Shown in pieces: positions 37,490 to 48,039 of a stretch of 64,000 bases of DNA (positions are counted from its first letter, which is position 1; every line of letters begins with the position of its first letter). The stretch lies in NCBI GenBank assembly GCA_004026145.2, contig CP034993.1, positions 1,167,580 through 1,231,579 of the forward strand, in the 5' to 3' direction. A program made the translations under genes and the position numbers. The notes below the pieces were generated by a model that did not search any database, was not told where the DNA came from, and saw only the letters and a list, made by a program, of their open reading frames with translations. The stretch is from Takifugu bimaculatus. Its lineage: Eukaryota; Chordata; Actinopteri; Tetraodontiformes; Tetraodontidae.

Positions 37490-38720
37490 TAAAACTGTAA
37501 CCTTCACAGGGGAAACAACCTCCCCGTTTTCCCACAAAGGCCTGGACAGCGCTAGTTGTTATTTACGAGGGATACATTTATGGAATGACTTCAGTGTGAT
37601 GAGGGAAGGTTACTCAGTTCCTCAAGGTGAAAATAGATGCATTTAACACTTAATGATTGAGGCCTGGGTCTCTTCCCCCATATATCATTGTGTTATTAAG
37701 ACATTTTAACATCTCATTATGGTGTTTCTCCTTGAGCATGCCGCGCTTTTATTGGTCTGCCCTGTCTTTAAAGCTGACCTTTTTATCTGCACTGTGGAAT
37801 CGAACAGGAAAGATGTGACAGAATGATGGAATGCAACATATATAAAGTATGTATATACCTGTGATAACCCTGGGGTGCTCGGTAAAGGCAAACAGTTTCC
37901 TAAAATAACCTGTGTCTGAAAAATCATCATCATTAAACCATAATGTGTGTTATGCTTGTATATTCATGCCCCTTTTGGCCTGAATTTACAAAATCCTAGA
38001 GTTTTCTATTTGGGTAAATGTGTTTTTAAGGTGCATTAGATTTGTGTGAATTAATGATCTTGTGAGCCTTTTGCCCTCTAAATAAAGACAGATTAGAAAA
38101 ATGAACACAATTTTGCAGCGAAGCCAAGCTCTCAGATGCATCATGAATGTGTTTCTTCCAACAAATCGGGCACCTAGGTCTGGTGAAATTGCTCAAGTTG
38201 AACAACAATGATGAAAAAAAAATGTGGAAGATAAAATTGGGGGAGGGAGGAGAGCGTGACACAAAGGCTGTGATGACAGAGGCATCTAATCCAGGCAATG
38301 CCATTCGTATCAGGGTCCAGTGGATTAAAGTGAGGCTCCTAACCAGAGAATCCTTCCCAGCCAGACACTCTCCTCAGCCCAAGGGCCTGGATCAATAGGC
38401 CTGCATTGATCTTTCTTCTCTTGTGGCTGGATTCACTTTTATTAGGACTGCTTCGGTCTCAAGACACATACATTCAGCCTCGCAACCCCACCGTGCCCTG
38501 CCTCTTTCCCCGTCTCTCTGAAACCTGATTGATTTAGTACATACTGAATCACCAACAGAATAATCAACATGGCATTGTCACATCAGCTGGGCTGCTCAAA
38601 GGTGTGTTGGTTTGTTCTCCAGTTGAGCTATTCGGATCTTTTTCGGGGTCTGGGACGGGCGGGGGCAGAACACTTGACACGCTGCTTCTTGGCTTCTGTC
38701 ACAGCAATGGCAGTTTTCAG
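37490..38720. other. Unique intronic sequence just upstream of the CELF exon
   Basis: AT-moderate unique sequence with a (C/A)-rich segment at 38450-38520; no further exon recognised. Confidence 0.5.
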
Positions 38721-38759
38721 CACTAACCTCTGATTTACCTTTTCTGTTCTCCCTTTTAG
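38721..38759 (+). promoter_or_regulatory. 3' splice site of the CELF exon: branch point, pyrimidine tract, AG
   Basis: CACTAAC at 38721-38727 is a near-ideal branch-point sequence, with the likely branch A at 38726. It lies about 33 nt before the exon. A pyrimidine-rich tract follows (about 38731-38756) and ends in TTTTAG at 38759. No other AG lies between the branch point and the junction, so the acceptor is unambiguous. Confidence 0.85.
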
Positions 38760-38808
38760 ATGACTCGCCCCATCCAGGTGAAGCCAGCTGACAGCGAGAG
38801 CCGTGGAG
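38760..38808 (+). CDS. celf4/celf5: CELF-family RNA-binding protein, 49-nt internal coding exon (RRM1-RRM2 linker)
   Basis: Read in frame from the first base, the exon encodes MTRPIQVKPADSESRG plus one base of the next codon. This matches the conserved RRM1-end/linker segment (family form: LPGM-x-RPIQVKPADSESRG, followed by E- or G-D-R-K-L-F-V of RRM2) of CUGBP/Elav-like proteins 3-6. These proteins bind UG/CUG-rich RNA through three RRMs and control alternative splicing, mRNA stability and translation, mainly in neurons. The exon is 49 nt (entry phase 0, exit phase 1), which I recall as the usual size of this CELF exon. It is flanked by a canonical AG and GT. The ATG is an internal Met codon, not a start; the open frame continuing to 38948 is intron read-through. 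The ADSESRG form argues against CELF6 (AASEGRG, from memory). The residue after Met is Thr, where I recall Asn in CELF4 and Ala in CELF5, so the paralogue is unresolved. The preceding and following exons were not found in the window. Confidence 0.9.
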
Positions 38809-38814
38809 GTAGTT
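38806..38814 (+). promoter_or_regulatory. 5' splice site of the CELF exon
   Basis: The junction is GAG|GTAGTT. GT is at 38809-38810. Positions +3 (A) and -1 (G) fit the consensus, but +4 is G and +5/+6 are TT instead of AGT, so base pairing to U1 should be only moderate. The U-rich tract directly downstream (38813-38872) may compensate. Confidence 0.85.
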
Positions 38815-38872
38815 GTCTTCTTTTCTTCATTATTTCTTCATCTCCCTTTCTATTTGGTCTGCTTTTTTTTCA
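38813..38872 (+). promoter_or_regulatory. U/C-rich tract immediately downstream of the CELF exon donor
   Basis: About 60 nt beginning at +5 of the intron are nearly all pyrimidine, with repeated TTCTT and CTTCT words and a final run of eight T. U-rich sequence at this position is a known enhancer of weak donors through TIA1/TIAR, and TTCTT/CTTCT words are typical PTB sites. The composition is seen directly; the binding proteins are inferred. Confidence 0.5.
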
Positions 38873-38874
38873 AA

Positions 38875-41800
38875 GAATATTCTCTTGTTTCACACAGAAT
38901 TTAACTTTTTGTGTAGAATTTCTTCGCCAAACCTTTAATATTTATTAATTGTACACTTCTATATGTCAACGCACCCTCACAGAAGCAGTGCCATGAGCAT
39001 GCTGTCAGTGAAGGATGTTTTGCTTTAGAATTTGTTCTTTTTTATTGCCTTATAGGTTGTTATCGACACCCCGGAGCCGGTGTGGTCCTGATGTTTAAGC
39101 CCACACTGCTCGTTCTGTTTGCATTTGAGACAAGCAAAGGGTATATCGAGGGAAGGGGGGAGTGGAGGAGGAGCAAACGCAGCTTGCCAATCAATACATT
39201 TGCAGCTGTTCATTCTAAGATCCTCATTACTTGGCCTTAATTCTGTCGACTTTGATCTACCCCGGTTTGCAAGGCTTTCATTTGCTCCCCGCCTATCTGC
39301 ATATATGTGAACGCAGGGAGGAGGCATCCTTCATGTCAGGCACTGATAATGAACCTTGCATTCAGTTTATTTTCTCCAGCTTTTGTGTTGCCTGGCGATG
39401 AAGCCAAGTGCCTTTTTGTCGTCGCAAGAGGCGCACTCTTCTCAGCCTTTTACCTCCCAGAAGCAAAAGAGAGATTTGTAAGTAAAAAAAGCAGGCAGTG
39501 AGAGCAAACACAAGAACAATGCCAGCTGTATATAGCTGCTGCACTTCTGAACCCCTGATGCTACACCTTAAAAAAACAAGAAGACTGAATGAGAAGAGTG
39601 AACGAAGGTGGTTGGCCTCTTTGGTTGCCTGTCAAGTGCACACAATCTTCAAAGGACGGTATAACCCTGTGACATGGTTGGGAAAAGGGCCGAATTATTT
39701 CATTCCTTTTGCTTTCTTCCTTTCTTTCGGTGGGCGTGGAGCAGCGGTGAGACAAGCAAAGGGCTCTTGTGTTGCAGAGATTGATGTCACCTATAGCTTC
39801 ATTGATTTTGCCATTGTGGTGCTGTGTCCACATTAACAATGACACTCAGCTGTCTCTTTACTAGGTTGTGAGTGGTCAGTTTTAGAGCTCCCAGGGCACT
39901 TTGGTCAGTATGGGATCATCTTACCAGCTGCCTGGACCATACTGAGCAACAAATGAGTGTTAAGAACAGAGTTGCACATCATTTTAAATGAACAGGTTGG
40001 AGTGGCACCACTGGGGCAATCAAACACCAGCTTGACTTTAACGCATTGTGGAAAGAGAGAGTGAAAGATGGAAAATATGGAGCAAAGGCTCTGAATTCCT
40101 TTTTTTTTTAACGATGCATTCTCATTCTTGGCTTAATTTTACGGCTTTAATTCTTTTGTGATTGTCATCAGCAAAGATAATTTTTGGCTTACTCTATATC
40201 TGCTATATCCTGTTTTTAGTCACTATTGCCACTGTTAGCTGACATGGTGTGCTGATCAGGCTCCGTTGTTGGCCTACTTTTGCCAAAAAGGCTCTTTCTT
40301 TGGCTGTAAAGTGCAGAGCAAAAAGGTTGTAAAGAGGATTTTCTTTGTGCTCTAATTTTAGTGGTGTGATTAAGGCTCTTGTTCCTTGACTGCTAATGCT
40401 TTTTCTTTACATTCTGCTAGAATCCAGATATTTCTAAAGACACTTGGTGCACAAAAACCTAAAGAGGGGAGGCAAAAACACAAATCCTCTGTGTGCTATA
40501 GAAGGAGGGACCCTGGGGACTGAACCAGTGTGGCCTGCTTTCTCCGGGGCCACGCTCTCAGTCCTGAAGGGGACCAACATGTCTCAGTGCACACAGTCAC
40601 ACTACGACACATGCACACACTAATTACTCCTAATCTCATTACGAGGACTGCTCAGATGTCCTTGTGCTAAAATGACTGTTCATTAGGGAAAGCCCCATCG
40701 CTGTGATTTGATGCCTACTGGACCTCTGCCCCTCCAGAAGCACCTTTTTACTATTATTACACCAGAAAGGCCCCCACCAGATATATGTGCTTCCACCACT
40801 TGCTGTAAATTTTGAAGCAGTCTGCAGTGTTAGTTCAAGCGTTGCAAGTAGATGCACTATATATCCTCCTTCAATCTGCCAATCCAGCCTTTTGAACGTC
40901 GTCATGTAGCTTTGCAAAGGCCCCACAGCTATCTGTGCCTAAAGAAATGGAAATTGTGTAGGGTAAATCTATCCATGCACGCTGTTAGCCGTTGCTGCTG
41001 TGCAACAAAGACACACTGCGAAATGAATATTAATGGCCAATCACCTACCTAATCTAGCAGAACAGCAGCCGTTACGCAATCAGCCACAGGCCCCGTGCAC
41101 GTCTCCGTCAGCGATGACGCAGATCATCCTGGAAGGTCTCTGCCGGGGAGCCACGTAAAGAAAGCGCAGCAAAGGGGTCCCGTCTCTCTTATTTCTTCCT
41201 TCAAAGGTCTCTGAAATGAAAGTGATTGATTTTCCATCACACTGGGCATTGATGACTGGCACTGACTGCTGCTGATATTTCATTTTGAGGGGCTGTTCAG
41301 TGGCTCCTTAGAGAGCTCTAACCACTTTGATTTGATCTTACCCCATTTACCCTCTCAGAAATCTATTTTTTTCTAACTGTCATTTCTGTTTTTCTTTCCT
41401 GGCACCTGTCATGTGATTTCAAATCTTCTTTTCTTTTTAATTCTTAATTTCATTATTTTCCCCTCACGTTGCGCAGCTTAGCACATTGCTAAAGTTTAGT
41501 GCTGGGATTTGTCAGAAAGTAGAGAACTGAGCAGGCTAGCTGTCAGCTGGGACTCTGCAGGCCTGCCTGGCACAGCCAGAGCTTCAGCCCACTGAGCAAG
41601 CCTGGATTAGAAACAAGCTGGTATAATGAAGACAGGCCTGCCGCCCACGCTTCCACCCACACAGAGAGGACATCCAGGCAAACACATACACACCCATGCG
41701 GCTCTGACACACACATACGCATTATCTCCGACATGCACGGTGGGAAGTTGGATGTACATAGTGGTCGGAACATGTGTGCGCACAAGTAGTCGCACCCAGT

Positions 41801-42465
41801 ACATGTTACATATTTACACGGAGACGCCCAGTTTGTACGGGCCAAATAGAATGGGAACGATTTCCTCTCTGTGAGCTGTTTTCAAGGTTGTAGGCCAAGC
41901 AGGAGGATTGCTTTGTGTCTGTGTGTTTACTCCGACTGAAGGACAATGAAAGAGGTTTGCTCCAGTTCACTGAGAAGTGACAGAGCGAGCGGCAATAAGT
42001 TAAATGGAGTGAGTACAAGAAAAAAAGAGAGAGATTTGGAATTTAGATTGACAGAGCAAGTTTACATGCTCTGTTGCTGTTCCACACATTTTTCTGATGA
42101 TGAATTTATCTGGCATGAAAGACAACAGCGGTCCATGTATTAAACATTAGTGGCACTCTCTTTTTCTTTCCTTGAGAGGAGCACTCCCCAACAGCTCCGT
42201 AATGAAGCAAACAGGAAGGCCTCTAAGCTCCACTGATCCCCTTTAGTAAAGACAGAAGGTATGGAGGAGAGAGAGGTAGTTAAAAGGAAGAGGAATGAGC
42301 TTGGCAAAGATGGATGGGGAGAGTAGAGGGTGAAAGAAGGGAATTTGTACTGACACTGATTGCGGGAGAGAGAGTGGAAAATAAACAGAGAAAATAGTGG
42401 ATAAACCAACAGACAAGGAGGGGGCAGGGGCGAAGCAAAATGCTTTGCAGTATATCTTCACCCGT
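38875..42465. other. Unique intronic sequence downstream of the CELF exon
   Basis: About 3.6 kb without large microsatellites. Open frames (e.g. 39498-39836 against 39561-39845) overlap in antisense and show no domain. No RRM2-coding segment was seen. Confidence 0.5.
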
Positions 42466-42467
42466 TG

Positions 42468-42490
42468 GAGGGGGGGGACGGGGGGGACGG
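42468..42490 (+). repeat. G-rich duplication, G-quadruplex candidate
   Basis: Two GGGGGGGAC-type units in tandem after GGAGG. Together with GGGGGCAGGGG about 45 bp upstream (42419-42430) there are enough G runs for a quadruplex on the + strand. Confidence 0.6.
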
Positions 42491-42881
42491 TAGATTACTG
42501 CTCACAATGTGCTTGGCTGGGCATAAATGGGCAGATCTTGAAATGGTAGGGAGCGTGTTCTGGGGTTGTGGGGATCAGGGTGAGCTAATCCGGTGGTAAG
42601 GGCAGCTGTGGGTCACACATGCAGGGCTCACACTCCTTGTTTAAATCCCCTCTGGCTGCTCTTGCACAAACAGTACAGATGCCCAGGCCTCGGCCGGCCC
42701 GAGTTCTGTCAGCTAAGTCCACCATGTTGGCCCGGGATGTTTGAAAAGCCCTGCCCCTAAGCTCTTAAATTTACTCTCACATCAGCAATAGCTGTTTTAT
42801 TTTTGAACGGGGGGGGAGAGGGGGGCAAAATTATGGAAGACACACAATGTGAGAGAAAGACTGAGAGCAGCAGATAAACCA

Positions 42882-42911
42882 GCCCACACACACACTCACA
42901 TACACACACAG
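42882..42911. repeat. Short imperfect (CA)n
   Basis: About 30 bp of CA units broken by CTCACAT. Confidence 0.85.
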
Positions 42912-42914
42912 AAG

Positions 42915-44235
42915 AGAGAGAGCAAGAGAGAGATGATGAAATCATTTCTGTAGGGACGCGCTTTGCTCCTGAGAGCCAAAATGTGCTGAGGCTGTCGGAG
43001 TTATGCAGAGTCAGTGGAACAAGTAGATCAACACCGTTCGCTAATACACTGAGTAGGTGGAGATCAATTAGCCTTATCTAACAAACTACTAATGATAATG
43101 CCAATGTGAAACTTGCTGACATGGCAACGAACAATAACAGAAAGTAGAGTGATGAAGTGTTGAATTTAGCTGGTTGAGTCGCAGAGGCCTCAAACGCCTT
43201 GGGTTGTCTTTTTACTCCCGACAAAATACACCAAACCTGCAACCCGAGACAGTATTTCAGTATTGAGACGGCAGAGGGGATTCTACCGTTAACAGTTCTT
43301 TGGTTATTCACGACTTAACAGTGAAGACTCCATCTACACCCAGTGTCTCAGGTGTCACTTCAGACAGACAGGGAGACGATGACAGAAGCCCAATCACTGG
43401 AAGCTAACTGACATTTTTCTAGAAGTTGGAGAAACACCGTTAACCAATGAGTGAATATATTACATAAATATGTCCAGCTAAACACACTTTTACCCTTTCT
43501 TTTTTTCCTTTCTTTATCATTTCCTCAACATAAATCCCTTCTGCTCCGTCCCTTGTTCATCAGCGGTGGTCATGTCGCGTAGGCGGTTCGGCAAAGGTTA
43601 CTGTTGAACACAGAAAGGAAAGGTCAGAAATCATGTTTAGTTTTCCTGTGGCCAGGAGGTAATTCCAACCAGCAGCTTATGTTCCGGCGAGCAAGCAGTT
43701 CGGGCAGGGCTAGGCCAGTGGTGGAGAGGCTCACACAGAAGGAAGCAAGGCGGAGATGGGGACAAGGTTATCCAGTCATCCACTGCCTCTCAGCCCCTCT
43801 GCTGTCACCCTTAATAACACCCTCTCCCTTATCAGCGCAACAATCACCTTGAGAAACAAACTTGTCTTCTCTCAGAGAGGGCTGGAGATGGGGAAGAGAT
43901 GGCCGCCATATGCATCGGCTCTGCCGTTCTCATTACAGCGCTTCAACCTCTTCGGGGACGGACAGACTGCAGATCAATTTAGCCTTCAGTTCTCTACATT
44001 TTATAAGTCCTTCTCCCTCCATGTCGTTCTACGTGTGTCCCTCTGGTTTACTTGCCCTTCTCCCTCAACCTTTTGAATACCTCTCAGTGTGTGGATGGTT
44101 CATGAGTAACAGTGTTGTGCCAAGCAAACCTGGAGCTACTGAACATGATTGTTATGTATGTAACGTTCTCATATGAAATTGATATTAACCAGATCACTTT
44201 GGATATCTGTGGGCAAAAAGGTGTTTTTATGATTC
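42915..44235. other. Unique intronic sequence, no gene recognised
   Basis: Mixed-composition unique sequence. Overlapping frames at 43604-44176 on the + strand lack any recognisable domain. Confidence 0.45.
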
Positions 44236-44238
44236 AGC

Positions 44239-44282
44239 GCTGATTAATCAGCATTCTGTAATCTGCACTCTGTAATCTGCAG
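44239..44282. other. 14-bp perfect palindrome followed by a 14-bp tandem duplication
   Basis: GCTGATTAATCAGC (44239-44252) is a perfect palindrome with a homeodomain-type TGATTAATCA core. It is followed by two near-identical copies of TCTGTAATCTGC (about 44255-44280). Confidence 0.6.
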
Positions 44283-45034
44283 CGTATTGTAGTTTGTGAA
44301 CTTGATTTTATTCATTTTATCCCTATTCAGTTCTTAAAAAGGCCTAAGACAATGAGAGGCTCTGCTGTCGATGTGAATTTGCTTATGTGCGTCCTCTCTG
44401 ATTACATTAAAGGCTGAAGAAGGCTGAGGAAGGACTTTGATTGGAGGACAGAGGCAGCCTCTGTGCCAAATCACCGCAATCACCCCTGTGCTCCTTCTCT
44501 GTTTTAATGACACCACTTCATGAGAAACTGGGCTCATCAAGCATAGGCGCTAGTATGTGCACACATAAACACTCAGGTCAGATACGAGTGGGCACAACCT
44601 CTCCACAGGAAGAAGAGTTGTTTGTTGTGAAAAGTGACAAAGGCCATGACGATGTTTCACATGAAGCAGACCGGTTCATTATCATATATTGTAATTCTTT
44701 ATCTAAAATGAATATATTGTGGGTAATTGCCTGAGAACAGTTGGGATTGGATTTTATCGCAGAATAGAAGCTTTAAATTCAGATAACCCAATTAAGCTTC
44801 TATATTCACATGGAAACTGTTTTAATTTGTGTCTCTGAGCAGTAAGAGAACAGAAGCATTTGAGATGATGTGTGATGCACCGATAAAGAATGCCGATGTG
44901 GAAAAAGCAAGTGGAACAAAGGCCAAGAGCATGTGATCTGGGCTGTTTTCAAAAATGCACTGCATGTATGGTACAGGCTGGCTGCAGGAAAAAGGGGGCA
45001 ATTATGGCCATTCCTAAAGTTGGACCTTATAAAA

Positions 45035-45036
<2 letters not shown>

Positions 45037-45105
<69 letters not shown>
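45037..45105. repeat. (GT)34 microsatellite
   Basis: About 69 bp of uninterrupted GT. Confidence 0.97.
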
Positions 45106-45106
<1 letters not shown>

Positions 45107-45109
45107 CCT

Positions 45110-45765
45110 GACTCAGTCATTGCTGTGACATTACTGCCTGAAGACAATGGTTGATCTGGTCATGCTCTGAATGTCCCGGCCTTGTCGTGGCTTTTGATAG
45201 CTCATAATAGGAGTTTGGATTTTATCCTTCTAAAATACCCTTTAATACCCTCTTTCTTTCTCACTACATCTGCAATGCAATCTCTGTTGTGTCTTTTATG
45301 CGCTATTATTTTCTTTCCTAACTCCGATAATATCCTCCCCGGTCACCTGCGCGCAGACGATCTGGGGAATGTCGGGGACTGTCCACAGGGTTTTGGCCAT
45401 GTCAAAAACAGACTAAATCCTGGTTACGATAAAATAAAGGAAGGTTTCTTCAAAGGAATACAGAGGCTGAATCTCACAGGAGAATAACTAGAAAGAGGAA
45501 CCAAGCATCAAATGCTGCCGTGCCTTTTTGCTTTGACCTGACACTTGAACCAATTTCATACAATGTGAGCTTCAAAGTACACTTTAATAAGGGGGGAGAG
45601 TCATTGGGTGAGATCTGAGGGCCAGAGCTGTCTCAATTTCAGACCTCTTGTGAGTTAGACATAGACTAATGACAGACGTGCAACAGCATCTTCATAAGGA
45701 GATCTCATCTGAAGGTGGTCTTATTTGCTGCAGACCTGCTGCAGGATAAGATAGCCACTTTGGAG
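45110..45765. other. Unique intronic sequence, no gene recognised
   Basis: Mixed-composition unique sequence; nothing recognised. Confidence 0.45.
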
Positions 45766-45767
45766 CA

Positions 45768-45818
45768 CCCCCTCCCCCTCCCCCCCCCCCCCTCCCCCAC
45801 ACACACACACACACACAG
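45768..45818. repeat. Compound poly(C)-(AC)n tract
   Basis: C runs broken by single T (the longest 13 C) lead directly into about nine AC units. On the - strand this reads (GT)n followed by poly-G. Confidence 0.95.
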
Positions 45819-45824
45819 GTAGCA

Positions 45825-47620
45825 ATAAACCTGTCAGAAGCCAAAATATGACACATCTTTGCTTAAAACATAAATAAGCCCATTCTTTACTCATTGATTT
45901 TTCTTCCATTAGGGAAGCACATGTTTCAGGTGTCATTGATGTGGAAGAAATTGTGGGTCAATACTGTACGAAAGGCCACTGGAGATTTTCAGGAAATTTG
46001 GTAGAGACAAAGAAAAGAGGCCAGTCTACAACAGAGATATTGGGAAAAAAAATGTCTGAACTAGTTCAGGGACAGCTGCTTGGCATTAATGTTATCAGGG
46101 ACTCGGGGAATGGTGTCGGCACATTGTGCTTTAGGGAAAGGTACAGCCCTCAACAGCTGCCTACCTCCACCGCTGGCACGCATCACCCAAAAGCACTGGA
46201 TTGGAAAAAGATGGGCTTTTTTCAAATGAAAGCTTCTAGCTGCTGTGGTGACCATCTTCCTCCTGAACCTCATCACCTGTTTTAATCTGTGGTTTCGAAA
46301 GTTAACAGACTGAGGAGAAATAATCATCATCACCAACTGGAGATCTTTGTCTCTGGTCAGGTAGGGAGATGGTGGATGTTGAGATGCTGAGGAACATTTT
46401 TGTCCCCTTCTGATAGTTGTCTCCGTTCCCCTGTTGGTTTAGGAGCCTATTCTTGGCTGCCGAGCATGTACAGCCTGAATAATTTATTCCCAGAAAGAGG
46501 ATCCTTGCATGACAGGAGTTTACTAGTACAGTACAAAGTACATGGACAAGTTTATTTTAGCATGCATTTAACATGCTGCTCTATCAGAAGTCAATTGTGA
46601 TTTTACTTTAGCAATATCATGCAACTTTAAACTTTATCTCACCTTCCCCTTCTCCATTTCTTATCACTGCTTCTACTCTTCCATAGCCATCATGCATTTT
46701 ATTGCTTTTTTATGTGTGGTTGAGGCAGCGACTGCCCGCCCTGCCACTCTTTAATGTCTTTTTTGTCCTTTATTGCACATGAAGAGGGCAACTTGATTAT
46801 TCCAGTTCTTATCACAAATAAAGGATAAAAAGGGGAACAACAATGAGCAGATGTCTCTACGTCTGTATGAAATGAAATCTCACCTACTGCAGAACCAGAA
46901 TCAACGTCTTAAGTGGCGTTGTACGAGCATATAGGGTGCCCAAGGTAAAAATATCACCAGACACTGAAGCTTGAGTTGTATTCACATTTACCGTAAATGT
47001 TATTTGTATGTAAATATTTCTATTTACATTTCACATTAACTTCTAGACTTTGGCCAATTTAGCTAACTGTGAGAAAGCTGCTGGTGATAATCATCATTCG
47101 ACTCCATGCTAGTGTGCTGCATGTGTGTCAAGATGCTGTGGGCAACATCTGGATAACATTAATGAAACGTGAAAAGCAAAATAATCCAAGATCGCAACCT
47201 TTCAGCCTGGATACAGATGTGTACACAGGCAGGAGTCGGCTCCACGCCGCTCAGAGCGGCTATGATCTGACATTAAGATTCGATAGATTGCTCTCTCCAT
47301 CGCACTCATCTTCCTCTTTTATTCCCACTGTGCCCCCGCAATTCCCCCCACCCACCTCTGTCCACTAGGCCTGCTCGCCTGACTGCTGCTAAAGGGTAAA
47401 TTCAGCTCTGGGGAAGTGCGCTGCCTCCACAGGATGTCTTAGGGCCCATCAAACGACCTTGACCTCCCAACATTTTGCTCTTGTGCTTCTTCTTAACCTT
47501 TAATCCTCAAACTTATTCCCATTTGTATTTCCTTTATCCAAAGAAAATCTGTTATTTACTTTTTAATTTGTAGAAAACCACTTGTGTGACTGCAAAAACC
47601 ACATATACTTCTAACGTTTC
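45825..47620. other. Unique intronic sequence, no gene recognised
   Basis: AT-moderate unique sequence. Opposed frames around 45941-46336 have no domain. Confidence 0.45.
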
Positions 47621-47624
47621 AAAT

Positions 47625-47626
<2 letters not shown>

Positions 47627-47677
<51 letters not shown>
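47627..47677. repeat. (AC)25 microsatellite
   Basis: About 51 bp of uninterrupted AC; it lies 281 bp upstream of a long (GT)n. Confidence 0.97.
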
Positions 47678-47683
<6 letters not shown>

Positions 47684-47955
47684 TGGTTTCTAGGCAAAAA
47701 CGTGATTGTGTGTATTTGTTCCTTCCACGTCTACTCACAAACTTTTTTCCGTTGCTTTTCTCCTTGACACAACCGCTGTTGCAAAGTTCTGTGTGGGAAG
47801 AACAAAAACATTGCAAAGGTCAAACGGGGCTGCGAGTGAAACAAAGGCATATACAGTCTATATGGCTGCTTCTTTTTGGGGGGTGGGCTACTGTAAGATA
47901 AATAAAAAATAGTTTGGAATTGGTAAGGTCACACTGAGCAAAAGCAAGCAACATA

Positions 47956-47958
<3 letters not shown>

Positions 47959-48035
<77 letters not shown>
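47959..48035. repeat. (GT)38 microsatellite
   Basis: About 77 bp of uninterrupted GT, one of the longest pure arrays in the window. Confidence 0.97.
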
Positions 48036-48036
<1 letters not shown>

Positions 48037-48039
48037 AGG

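Larger units (their letters stand above)
1..38759 (+). other. Upstream intron of the CELF gene (3' part; 5' end outside the window)
   Basis: No coding exon was recognised before 38760. The open frames here are short, lack recognisable domains and often arise from microsatellites. The exon that should precede (RRM1 end, expected to encode GCAFLTYC...LHEQKTLPG in the family) was not seen. This assumes + strand transcription throughout, as the exon dictates. A small nested gene or non-coding RNA cannot be excluded by eye. Confidence 0.7.

Noticed and set aside
38760..38948. 62-codon open frame starting at the CELF exon ATG as a small gene
   Set aside because: Only the first 49 nt match CELF. 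The rest is intron beyond a canonical GT donor, and the Met is internal in the family.
46340..46368. GGTCAG|GTAGGG as a recursive splice site
   Set aside because: The pyrimidine tract is short and the donor half is weak.
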